Below, one piece after another: positions 10,066 through 18,238 of a stretch of 64,000 bases of DNA. Origin of the DNA: Flavobacterium quisquiliarum (GTDB taxonomy: Bacteria; Bacteroidota; Bacteroidia; Flavobacteriales; Flavobacteriaceae); assembly GCF_019308285.1 (NCBI RefSeq), contig NZ_WWEM01000020.1:453207-517206 (forward strand), read 5' to 3'. The first letter of the stretch is position 1. Every line of letters starts with the position of its first letter. The notes beneath the pieces are model-generated. The model was not told the origin of the DNA, searched no databases, and was given only the letters and a program-made list of their open reading frames with translations. A program made the position numbers and the translations under genes.

Positions 10066-11361
10066 ATGAATAAGGCAATCAAAATTCCTGCTTTTCTCTT
10101 TTTATCATTTGTTGGTATAATGAATGCGCAAGAAAAAGTTTTGGCTAAGGAAAGATATATTCCTGCGAAAATTTGGATGGTTCCAGAACATAATAATTAT
10201 GATTTTCTTGATAGTGATTACAGTTACAGCCGAATGATAGAATCGGATAATATTGTGATGTTCTGGCATAAAGAATATGGAAATGATCCAACATTAAATG
10301 CAGATCTTAAAAAACGTTTCGATCCCAAAAAAGCAATCGAAGAATGTGAACGATTTTATCAGTTTTATGTAAATGATTTGAAATTGGTGCAAAAGGGACA
10401 TTCCGTAAGTGATCAATACAAATTACTAATATTTGTTTTTGGAGGAAGTGAAAACACAGCTTTTGGAGGTGGAGAAGAGGATAAAGTGGGCATTTTATGG
10501 ACTCCAGCTGTCCGAATAAATGCAGTTCCTTACGGAGCATTGGCGCACGAAATTGGGCATTCATTCCAATACATGAGTCATGCCGACAGCAAGACTGGAC
10601 CATCTGGGCCTGTAATGGAAATGTCTGCTCAATATATGCTCTGGCAGGTTTATCCGGAATGGATGACTTTTGAAAACTATCATCTTAAAGATTTTTTAAA
10701 AGGAACGCATTACGCTTTTCTTCATCCTGCCAATATGTATCATTCTCCTTATGTCTTGGAATATTGGTCTGAGAAACATGGTATTGATTTTTGGGGAAGA
10801 CTCAGCAGATCAACTAAAGAAGGAGAAGATGTTGTATTGACTTATAAAAGAATTAATACTATTTCTCAAGAACAGTTTAATGACGAAATATTTGATGCAA
10901 GCCGAAAGTTTATAACCTGGGATTTAAAAAGGGTTGAAGAAGCAGCAAAACCTTATCGAAATTTACATTTTTCAAAATTGAATGCAATTGAAGAAGGCTG
11001 GTATCAAATAGATTCAACAAATTGCCCTCAGGATTATGGTTATAACGGAATTAAATTAAACGTTCCGTCTGCTGGAACAAAAGTTAAATTAAAATTTAAA
11101 GGTTTAGCCGATTCTAAAGAAAATGCAGGCTGGCGTTACGGATTTGTTGCATCGTTAAAAGATGGTAAAAGAGTGTATAGCAATGCTTTTAAAGACAATG
11201 AAAAAGAAATCGAATTTAAAGTTCCCACTAACACGGAGTATTTATGGTTGGTTGTAAGCGCTGCTCCAAAAGTGCATGAAAAGCATTCTTGGGAAAATGA
11301 GAAAGAAACTTACAGAAGTTTTCCATATAAAGTACAATTCAAAAACACAAAACCACTTTAA
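10066..11361 (+). CDS. Secreted HExxH protein (DUF6055-like), putative metallopeptidase
   Basis: A 431-aa protein with a signal peptide (1-21, ending NAQ). The central domain holds AHEIGHSFQYM, a zinc-site HExxH at 161-165, followed 20 residues later by E185 in an EMSAQYML helix, which fits a gluzincin-type third ligand. The surrounding motifs (YSYSRMIES, VGILWTP) match what I remember of DUF6055. A beta-sandwich of about 110 residues ends the protein. It is the last gene of the carbohydrate operon, 6 bases after GH97, and is followed by a hairpin terminator. Known function: none to my knowledge. A glycopeptide- or proline-rich-protein-directed peptidase is plausible given its place among glycosidases, but is inference. 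Confidence 0.72.
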   Translation: MNKAIKIPAFLFLSFVGIMNAQEKVLAKERYIPAKIWMVPEHNNYDFLDSDYSYSRMIESDNIVMFWHKEYGNDPTLNADLKKRFDPKKAIEECERFYQFYVNDLKLVQKGHSVSDQYKLLIFVFGGSENTAFGGGEEDKVGILWTPAVRINAVPYGALAHEIGHSFQYMSHADSKTGPSGPVMEMSAQYMLWQVYPEWMTFENYHLKDFLKGTHYAFLHPANMYHSPYVLEYWSEKHGIDFWGRLSRSTKEGEDVVLTYKRINTISQEQFNDEIFDASRKFITWDLKRVEEAAKPYRNLHFSKLNAIEEGWYQIDSTNCPQDYGYNGIKLNVPSAGTKVKLKFKGLADSKENAGWRYGFVASLKDGKRVYSNAFKDNEKEIEFKVPTNTEYLWLVVSAAPKVHEKHSWENEKETYRSFPYKVQFKNTKPL

Positions 11362-11369
11362 TTATATTT

Positions 11370-11408
11370 TTTACTCATAATCTTTTATTAGAGTAAATGC
11401 CTTTTTTG
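11370..11408 (+). terminator. Terminator after the carbohydrate operon
   Basis: TTTACTC (11370-11376) pairs with GAGTAAA (11391-11397). An inner TAAT/ATTA stem adds four pairs. A T-rich run follows at 11402-11408, just after the stop codon of the HExxH gene. Confidence 0.55.
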
Positions 11409-11410
11409 TT

Positions 11411-11486
11411 GCCACGAATCACACCAATTTTCACAAATCATTGAGCTTTAAAAAAACAATTTGTGGAAATTCGTGGAATTTGTGGC
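11411..11486. repeat. Palindromic repeat unit 1 (76 nt)
   Basis: Starts GCCACGAATCACACCAATTT and ends AATTTGTGGC. Its two arms are imperfect reverse complements around an A-rich centre. It is nearly identical in sequence and equal in length to the unit at 11616-11691. Confidence 0.85.
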
Positions 11487-11516
11487 AAACCTTAGTGGCA
11501 ACGAATTATTTTTTCC

Positions 11517-11583
11517 GCCACGAATTCACGAATAAATACAAATCGTTGCATTTAAAAAATTAAAAATTCGTGTAATTGGTGAC
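11517..11583. repeat. Palindromic repeat unit 2 (67 nt, diverged)
   Basis: Starts GCCACGAATTCACGAAT and ends AATTCGTGTAATTGGTGAC, again an imperfect inverted repeat. It shares the outer arm with the other units but differs in the centre. Its start is 106 bases after unit 1 and 99 bases before unit 3. Similar spacers, each with an ACCTTAG block, follow units 1 and 2. Confidence 0.75.
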
Positions 11584-11615
11584 AGACCTTAGCGTCAATG
11601 GTTTATTTTTTTTCC

Positions 11616-11691
11616 GCCACGAATTACACCAATTTTCACAAATCATTGAGTTTAAAAAAAGCAATTTGTGAAAATTTGTGAAATTTGTGGT
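11616..11691. repeat. Palindromic repeat unit 3 (76 nt)
   Basis: A close copy of unit 1, with a few substitutions that leave the hairpin intact. It is followed by a T-rich tail (about 11716-11750) ending GTGGC and an A run. That tail is also found at the end of the separate copy near 31867. Confidence 0.85.
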
Positions 11692-11742
11692 AAAATTTAT
11701 AAACAAAGTATTTAATCTTTTTTAATCTGTGCAATCAGTGGC

Positions 11743-11776
11743 AAAAAAAACTACATCTTCCAAACGAAAGATGTAG
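11743..11776 (-). terminator. Rho-independent terminator of the T9SS HExxH gene
   Basis: CTACATCTT (11751-11759) and AAGATGTAG (11768-11776) form a 9-bp stem with an 8-nt loop. Read on the minus strand it is followed by eight T (11750-11743). It sits 25 bases beyond the stop of the minus-strand gene. Confidence 0.85.
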
Positions 11777-11800
11777 TCTGTAATGAGTAATGAAATGGTA

Positions 11801-14413
11801 TTATTTTATAATAATCTTTTTAGTCTGTTTGAAATTCTGTGATTGAATCGTTACAAAATAAATTCCTTTTGATAGGTTACCTGTATAATATTGTTCTTCC
11901 AGATTGTAGTTTTTATTTTCAAAAACTAATTGTCCAGTGCTGTTGGTTATTTTTAAATTATAAGTTCCAGTATTTTCATTTGAAACTTTAATGTTAACCA
12001 TAGAGGCATTATCGGTAGGATTTGGATAAATCAAAAAGTGAGAAGATGAATTGGAGAAATTGGCTACAGAAAGGTTATCACTTATCGTAGCTTTCCAGTC
12101 CCACCAATTTTTATCTACGCTGGCAGTTCTAACGGCTCCATCTTCCAGTTTAATTTTATAGTTAAACTTCTTTTTGCGAGTGTCGTTATTTTCAAAAACA
12201 TAGTCAGAATTACAAATTACGGCGAATATCACACCATTGGCAGGAACGCCCTGAGAAAAAGAAATAGTACAGTCGCCTGCATAAACAGGTTGTGTGTAAA
12301 CCGTTTTTCCTTCTTTGGTACGATAACACAATTGAATCGACATATTTTCTCCTAAAGGCTCAAAAAACACGGTAGCTTGATTTCCTTGTACATGAATTGG
12401 AATAAAATTAGCTCCAGACCAGCCAGGAAGTGTCTTTTCTTGCGGAATTAAATAACCGTTTTCATCTTCAGTAGTTATAGCATAAGGTGTTGCTTTCCAT
12501 TTTTCTACATTGATAAGAGCGGGTTGTTCTGGGCCTAATTCACGTCCCATATTATTGCGGTACAAATTTAAAATAGGCTGTTCAAATTTTCCGAAATCAG
12601 ACAATGCTAATCTGGCTCTGTATTCTTGAACCATCTTTCTTGTTTTATCTTCGCCTAAACCATTTACAGTGCCATTACCATTTGCAATACCTTCTAATAC
12701 ACGTCCTTCGCAATAATTCCATACCCAAGGCAAACTTTTTTCGCCTACAATTTCTCCTAAAAAGGTTGGAAATACAGAGCTGTACTGAACTCCTCCAATA
12801 ATATCTCGGGTTAATCTCAACGTAACTCCTTCAGAATTTTGAACTCCAGAATCTACACCTTCAGCAGATGGCCCTCCAAATGTGCCATCCTGAAGCCATC
12901 CGCTATAACATTCAATCGGAATAAAAGGTGCAATGACAGAACCCGCACTTAGCCATCCTAGATCTACATTACTATAGTCTGTACTTCCTGTTTTTTTGAT
13001 ATCTAACACAGTCTGCAACCAAACATTTGAACCTTCATGAAACCAAGCCGATTTTCTACAACCCGGCAATGAAGCATAAATGGCATGAATACCTTCATGA
13101 ACACAAGCTCCTGTTTGATACTGAGCGTCTGGAAAAGTGGTATTTGGGTCAAAACTCGCAACCGGATAATAGGACAGAAGAACCATTGGCCAGCTTTCTC
13201 CATCGGGAGTGCCAACGCCGCTCTGCCATCCGCCTAAATCGGTATTTGAAGCGGTATCGGTACACAAACCAGAACCAAATAAATATACTGAACTGCGATA
13301 ACCTGCTCTGTATAATTTATCTGGCGGCCAGCCCATATTATCTCTTAAAAAAGTAAAATCACTGTCTAAACGTTTTAACATTAAATCGACAGCGGCATCT
13401 GTTACTAAAGAGTTAGCATTTGGCCCTTGTACAAAAGTCCATGAACCCACATTAGTCGATTTAACGCCATTACAACCGCTGTAATTGGGATAATCTTCTT
13501 CTAAGTTTTTTGTTGGTTTTGGAAAATCAGGATAGTCGCTTTTAAAATCATAATGAAGTGTTGTGCCATAACCTGCCCATGTTGTGAAATCACTGTTGTT
13601 TTCTTTTACAGTTAAATAAAATGATAAAGCACTTTCTGTCCCGCAGTCATTAATGTATAAAAAACGATACGTTCCGGAATTCTCCACTTGTAAATTCGAA
13701 AGTGTAATGTTCTGGCTGGTCGATGTGAAATTATTTGGCCCAGTCCATTTCATTTTTCCTCCAGTTGGATTATTGGCAATAGAAGCTAAAAACTGCACAT
13801 TATCTGTTGGAGAAACAACGGCATAATTAAGGCTTTTTTCGGTTCCATTATTCACTTTAAGAGAAGCGGTTACTACGGTAGGATCACATTGAGTGGTTTC
13901 TACACCAAAAGCCTGAAATTCAACCACGCCGGTTGCGGTATTACTTTTAAAATAAACCCTCAGTTTTTTGGTCTTAAAATTTAAATTTCCAAGCGTATTA
14001 AATTGATTTAAAGCCAATCCTACAGAACCACCATTAATCCATTCAAGTCCATCCCAGTAGCTAATGTAAGCATCCGTAGGTTGAGAGATACCTCCAAAAT
14101 CGGTAAACCAGTAAAGCGCCACAGAATTGATTTGATGAGCAAAATCCCAGTCATATTGTACCCAGTTATAGGTGTTGTAATTCGCATCGCCATCCCAGTT
14201 TCCATAAACAGGATTTGTTCTGTCATCAGAACTAATAGGCGTAAAACCATCGTTTACAGCCGCTAGACTTTCCCAAGGCGATACATGAGAAGTACTAACT
14301 TTTGTAGAACTCAGCCTGGCTAAATTCGTTTGAGCATTTAAATTTTCTGCCGCTAACACAAAAAGAGTAAGAAGAAGAAAAGATAAAAATCGGGGTAGTT
14401 TTTTTTCTTTCAT
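11801..14413 (-). CDS. T9SS-secreted discoidin/HExxH protein, putative metallopeptidase
   Basis: An 870-aa exported protein (signal 1-28). Domains in order: a discoidin-like beta-sandwich (about 30-172), an Ig-like domain (about 180-270, with SGTYRFLY), a catalytic-looking domain with CVHEGIH (HExxH at 439-443) followed by E460 in WFHEG, a beta-rich region, and a C-terminal type A T9SS sorting domain from about residue 795 (IYPNPTDN start, KKIIIK end). The HExxH-x16-E layout fits a gluzincin-type zinc site. I do not recognise the catalytic family. The T9SS tail predicts release or anchoring on the cell surface. It faces the carbohydrate operon and precedes an intracellular/periplasmic peptidase operon on the same strand. 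Surface protein or glycoprotein cleavage is the likely job, but this is inferred. Confidence 0.75.
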   Translation of the reverse strand: MKEKKLPRFLSFLLLTLFVLAAENLNAQTNLARLSSTKVSTSHVSPWESLAAVNDGFTPISSDDRTNPVYGNWDGDANYNTYNWVQYDWDFAHQINSVALYWFTDFGGISQPTDAYISYWDGLEWINGGSVGLALNQFNTLGNLNFKTKKLRVYFKSNTATGVVEFQAFGVETTQCDPTVVTASLKVNNGTEKSLNYAVVSPTDNVQFLASIANNPTGGKMKWTGPNNFTSTSQNITLSNLQVENSGTYRFLYINDCGTESALSFYLTVKENNSDFTTWAGYGTTLHYDFKSDYPDFPKPTKNLEEDYPNYSGCNGVKSTNVGSWTFVQGPNANSLVTDAAVDLMLKRLDSDFTFLRDNMGWPPDKLYRAGYRSSVYLFGSGLCTDTASNTDLGGWQSGVGTPDGESWPMVLLSYYPVASFDPNTTFPDAQYQTGACVHEGIHAIYASLPGCRKSAWFHEGSNVWLQTVLDIKKTGSTDYSNVDLGWLSAGSVIAPFIPIECYSGWLQDGTFGGPSAEGVDSGVQNSEGVTLRLTRDIIGGVQYSSVFPTFLGEIVGEKSLPWVWNYCEGRVLEGIANGNGTVNGLGEDKTRKMVQEYRARLALSDFGKFEQPILNLYRNNMGRELGPEQPALINVEKWKATPYAITTEDENGYLIPQEKTLPGWSGANFIPIHVQGNQATVFFEPLGENMSIQLCYRTKEGKTVYTQPVYAGDCTISFSQGVPANGVIFAVICNSDYVFENNDTRKKKFNYKIKLEDGAVRTASVDKNWWDWKATISDNLSVANFSNSSSHFLIYPNPTDNASMVNIKVSNENTGTYNLKITNSTGQLVFENKNYNLEEQYYTGNLSKGIYFVTIQSQNFKQTKKIIIK

Positions 14414-14573
14414 AAGGTTTGTTTTGGTTGTTAATTGTCTTAAAATAAGTTTGAATGGTTAAAATGTAATCTTATTCCTTACCTACTAAATTAAACCAGT
14501 CCTTGTGAAATTATATGTACTTAATTATCTGATAATTAGTAAAAGTTAATCAGTATTTACTTTCGATAAAAAA

Positions 14574-14598
14574 AGCCGTCTCAGATTGTGAGACGGCT
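14574..14598 (-). terminator. Terminator of the peptidase operon
   Basis: GCCGTCTCA (14575-14583) and TGAGACGGC (14589-14597) form a perfect stem with a 5-nt loop; the flanking A/T pair extends it. On the minus strand a T run follows (14573-14567). It lies about 45 bases after the stop of the M24 peptidase gene. Confidence 0.9.
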
Positions 14599-14643
14599 TC
14601 ATTGATTTTTAGGTAATCAGCCAGGAAAAACTATTTTATAAAT

Positions 14644-16032
14644 TTAATAGTTTCGAAGTGCTTCAATATCCTCAGCTGTTTTGGCAAGAGGCTTTCCTAA
14701 CAATTTATAAGACTCTTTGGTAATTAGAAAATCTTCTTCTATACGGATACCTCCAAAATTTCTGTACGCCTGAACTTTATCATAATTAATAAATTCACTG
14801 TATTTTTTTTCGACCTGCCATTGATCGATTAATTCTGGAATAAAATAGATTCCGGGCTCAACAGTTAAAACAAAACCTTCTTCAAGTTCTTTGGCCAGAC
14901 GCAGTGATTTTAATCCAAATTCGGTGCTCTTCTTTAGAGTTTCTGTGTAGCCAACATATTCTTCGCCTATATTTTCCATGTCATGAACGTCCATTCCCAT
15001 CATGTGACCTAAACCACATTGAAAAAATAGGGTATGCGCACCTGCAGCTACGGCTTCATCCAAATCGCCTTTTACTAAACCAAGAGATTTCAATCCTGTT
15101 AAAATCTCCTTACACGCCGTAAGATGTGAATCTTTGAAGAAAGTTCCGGGTTTAAGAGTGGCTACAGCGGCTTCTTCAGCTTTTAAAACAATATTATAAA
15201 TTTCTTTCTGCTGTGTTGTAAAGGTTTTCGAAACGGGAAAAGTTCTGGTCATATCTCCGGCATAACGCATATTGTTTTCGGCTCCACAGTCACATAAAAC
15301 CAATTGTCCTTCTTTTAAGACATTACTGCCGGCATGATTGTGCAGGTATTGTCCGTTGACTGTTAGTATTGTCGGAAAAGCAAGATGACCGCCAAGACTG
15401 ATTGCCGTACCTTCGACTTGTCCTGCAATTTCATATTCGGTCATTCCAGGTCTTGCACTTTGTATTGCTTTTAAGTGCATTGCTGCCGTTATATTTACCG
15501 CTTTTTCAATCTCAATCAGTTCTTCATTCGTTTTATAAGAACGTTGTGCAATTATTGCTTTACATAATGGAATGGATGATTTTTTAGCTATTTCATTAGG
15601 ATGAATATCGAGCCATGAACTTAATTTTAAAGTAATAGCAGCACGGTAAGGAGGTAGAAAATGAATCGCACGTTTCTGTTGTACAGCATTTTTAAGAACA
15701 GCTTCTACAAACGATAAAGGCTGTACAGTTGTGATTCCTGTTTTTTCTGCATCACTATTTAATGAATCTTGTGGGCCAACCCAAACAGTTTGTTCGATTG
15801 TCAGGTTATCACCGAATAGAATTTCCAGATCAGCATCAATATCTATTATTAAAAATAAAGAAGGACGATCTATTCCAGCATAATATAAAAAACTACTGTC
15901 TTGTCTAAAATGATAAATATTATCCCGGTAGTTCATTCCGACTTCTTCATTTCCGGGAAGAATAATAAGGCCAGAACCCATTGCTTTTTTTAAGACTTGC
16001 CTTCTGTTTATATAAGTTTCTCTGCTAAACAT
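14644..16032 (-). CDS. pepP: Xaa-Pro aminopeptidase (M24B)
   Basis: A 462-aa cytoplasmic-type protein with no signal peptide. An N-terminal creatinase-like domain (about 1-165) precedes the pita-bread catalytic domain. All five dinuclear-metal ligands are visible: D248 (CDCG), D260 (AGDMTRTF), H343 (GLGHMMG), E392 (VEPGIYF) and E432 (GIRIEED). The VHD at 349-351 also matches aminopeptidase P. The enzyme releases an N-terminal residue that precedes proline, and probably hydroxyproline. It is the last gene of a three-gene operon (30 bases after the DPP-IV-like gene) and is followed by a strong terminator. Length is normal for PepP. The symbol is a functional assignment, not proof of orthology. 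Confidence 0.88.
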   Translation of the reverse strand: MFSRETYINRRQVLKKAMGSGLIILPGNEEVGMNYRDNIYHFRQDSSFLYYAGIDRPSLFLIIDIDADLEILFGDNLTIEQTVWVGPQDSLNSDAEKTGITTVQPLSFVEAVLKNAVQQKRAIHFLPPYRAAITLKLSSWLDIHPNEIAKKSSIPLCKAIIAQRSYKTNEELIEIEKAVNITAAMHLKAIQSARPGMTEYEIAGQVEGTAISLGGHLAFPTILTVNGQYLHNHAGSNVLKEGQLVLCDCGAENNMRYAGDMTRTFPVSKTFTTQQKEIYNIVLKAEEAAVATLKPGTFFKDSHLTACKEILTGLKSLGLVKGDLDEAVAAGAHTLFFQCGLGHMMGMDVHDMENIGEEYVGYTETLKKSTEFGLKSLRLAKELEEGFVLTVEPGIYFIPELIDQWQVEKKYSEFINYDKVQAYRNFGGIRIEEDFLITKESYKLLGKPLAKTAEDIEALRNY

Positions 16033-16062
16033 ATTTTTTTCAAAATGGTATTAAAAATGATA

Positions 16063-18213
16063 TTATCTGCCTCCGCCTGGGCAGTGTTCTTTTAAGTATT
16101 GTGTGAATAATTTCGATAAATGTTCCGTAGTTCCTTCGCCTTCATTGATGCTGTGCGTACGATTTGGATAACTCATCATTTGGAATTGCTTGCCGTTTTT
16201 TACTAATTCGTTTACCAGCATTTCTGCTCCCTGATAATGCACATTATCATCGCCAGTGCCGTGAATAAGTAATAGATTTCCTTGAAGTTTATTGGCATAA
16301 GTAATAGGAGAGCCTTTTATAAAAGGTTCTTTATTTTCCTGAGGCAATCCCATATAACGTTCCTGATAAATATTATCATACAACAATTGGTTGGGTACAG
16401 CTGCAATAGCGATTCCTGTTTTATAAATTTCAGGATATTGAAATAAAAGATTCAGTGTTGTGGAACCGCCGCCACTCCATCCCCAGACTGCGATTCGGTC
16501 TTTGTCTACAAAAGACCATTTAAGGATTTCTTTAGCCGCCATTGCCTGATCTCGGGTGTTCAGAATCCCTATGTTTTGGTAGATCGATTTGCGCCATTCA
16601 GCACCTTTTGGAACTGGAGTTCCTCTTCCATCTAAGCTAATTTGAATATACCCGTCGACAGCAATATCTCCATCGTATAAAAAAGTACTGGCATAACCCG
16701 CGGCATCTTTTACAGTTGCGCCTGCAGGTTCTGTATAAACATAAAATAAAACAGGATATTTTTTAGCAGGATCAAACGGAGTTGGTTTGATCATCCAGCC
16801 GTCAAGGGTAACATTGTCAGCAGTTGTAATCTGAATCATTTCAACATTACCGCTTGCAGTCATATTACGATCAGTTTCTTTGATGGTCTTTTGAGTAGAT
16901 AGATTAACCCATTCCGATATTTTTTGGTTTTTATGATTCGAAAAACGATGTTCAGCATATTTTGCATCGGGAGATAAACGATAATTATGCGTTCCGATTT
17001 CGTTAGCAGGAGATACTTTTATTAGTTTGCCTTTTCCGTTTAATGCTGTTTTATATAAATATTGCTGTGTTGCATTGTCTGGAGAAGCTAAAAAGTAAAC
17101 AAAACCATTTTTTTCGTCTACGGCTTTAATGTCTATAACATCATATTTTCCATTGGTAATCAATGTTTCTGTCTTACCATTTTTACTGATTTTGTATAAA
17201 TGCTTCCAGCCATCTTTCTCAGTTAACCAAAGAAACTCTTTTCCGTTGTTAATCCATTTCAAGCCTTCATTTTCGGTTGGTAATATGTCTATCCATGAAG
17301 TATTCTTTTCAGAATAAATTGGACTTGCTTCGCCATTTTTAGGATCGCATAAAAAGAGTTTGGCTTCATTTTGTTTGCGGTTTAATTGTTCAACCAATAT
17401 CGAAGAACCATCAGGAATCCATTGCATTAATGGAATGTAATGTTGTTTTGAATCCCCTGGAACTTTTATCCATGTTGTTTGTTGTGAAGCGATATTGACA
17501 ACTCCAATTTTACATGCCGAAGGATCTTGTCCAACTTTTGGATATTCAACCGGAACCGTATAAGAATATATCGAATCGGTGTTATTAATCATTAAGAAGT
17601 TTTTGATTTTGGTAGCATCAATCTGCCAAAATGCAATACTTTTTCCGTCAGGACTCCAGCGAAAACCGTCTCTGCAATTGAACTCTTCTTCGTAAGCCCA
17701 GTCAAAAGTTCCATTTATCAATCGATCTGTTCCATCAGTTGTTAAAGCTGTTTCTTTTCCGGAATTAAGGTCTTCAACATATAAATTATGCTTGCTTACA
17801 TAAGCAATTGAATTGTTATCTGGAGCTAGTTTTGCAAACATCAAAGACGATTCTGGCCTGTTTTTTCCAATCTGTCGCAATTCATTTGTTTCGATATTAA
17901 AAAGCCAGTAATCGCCACGTGTTTCCAGCCTCCACACTTTTTTTGAATTGGTGTAAATCAAAACTAATTTTTCATTTTTACTGAATTCAAAATCTTTAAC
18001 TTCTAAAGCTTTTGCGCTTCCTTTTGGTGTAAGCTGTTTGGCGTCAACAATTATGTTTCTGGTAAAGTTTGGTAATTCGTACTGTATTATTTCTCCTTTT
18101 TCTGCGGTATAATAACTACTGTTATTATTCGCCCATTTTGGTTTTTGAGCATTTGCAGTCAGGAAAAAAAGTGACAGGATAAAACAGAAAAAAAGAGAGA
18201 TTGTTTTCTTCAT
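16063..18213 (-). CDS. Dipeptidyl peptidase IV-like serine peptidase (S9B)
   Basis: A 716-aa exported peptidase (signal 1-22). A beta-propeller (about 40-450) carries DWAYEEEF at 171-178; the paired Glu in this motif binds the substrate N-terminus in DPP-IV. The alpha/beta-hydrolase domain has S580 in GWSGGG, an Asp at 655/656 in GTGDDN and H687 in RTHSI. DPP-IV enzymes remove X-Pro dipeptides, and hydroxyproline at that position is a plausible substrate. It lies 25 bases after the M1 gene and 30 bases before the Xaa-Pro aminopeptidase gene, so the three form an operon. It is complete, with a typical family length. Confidence 0.92.
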   Translation of the reverse strand: MKKTISLFFCFILSLFFLTANAQKPKWANNNSSYYTAEKGEIIQYELPNFTRNIIVDAKQLTPKGSAKALEVKDFEFSKNEKLVLIYTNSKKVWRLETRGDYWLFNIETNELRQIGKNRPESSLMFAKLAPDNNSIAYVSKHNLYVEDLNSGKETALTTDGTDRLINGTFDWAYEEEFNCRDGFRWSPDGKSIAFWQIDATKIKNFLMINNTDSIYSYTVPVEYPKVGQDPSACKIGVVNIASQQTTWIKVPGDSKQHYIPLMQWIPDGSSILVEQLNRKQNEAKLFLCDPKNGEASPIYSEKNTSWIDILPTENEGLKWINNGKEFLWLTEKDGWKHLYKISKNGKTETLITNGKYDVIDIKAVDEKNGFVYFLASPDNATQQYLYKTALNGKGKLIKVSPANEIGTHNYRLSPDAKYAEHRFSNHKNQKISEWVNLSTQKTIKETDRNMTASGNVEMIQITTADNVTLDGWMIKPTPFDPAKKYPVLFYVYTEPAGATVKDAAGYASTFLYDGDIAVDGYIQISLDGRGTPVPKGAEWRKSIYQNIGILNTRDQAMAAKEILKWSFVDKDRIAVWGWSGGGSTTLNLLFQYPEIYKTGIAIAAVPNQLLYDNIYQERYMGLPQENKEPFIKGSPITYANKLQGNLLLIHGTGDDNVHYQGAEMLVNELVKNGKQFQMMSYPNRTHSINEGEGTTEHLSKLFTQYLKEHCPGGGR

Positions 18214-18238
18214 CGTATTTTGATTAATGATTGATTTT

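Larger units (their letters stand above)
11362..11800. other. 439-base intergenic region made mostly of repeats
   Basis: No credible reading frame. It holds the operon terminator at its left end, three tandem palindromic units (11411-11691), a tail at about 11716-11750, and the terminator of the minus-strand T9SS protein at its right end. Confidence 0.85.

Noticed and set aside
11411..11691. CRISPR array
   Set aside because: Only three units, the units are palindromes of 67-76 nt, the spacers are related to each other rather than unique, and no cas gene is present.
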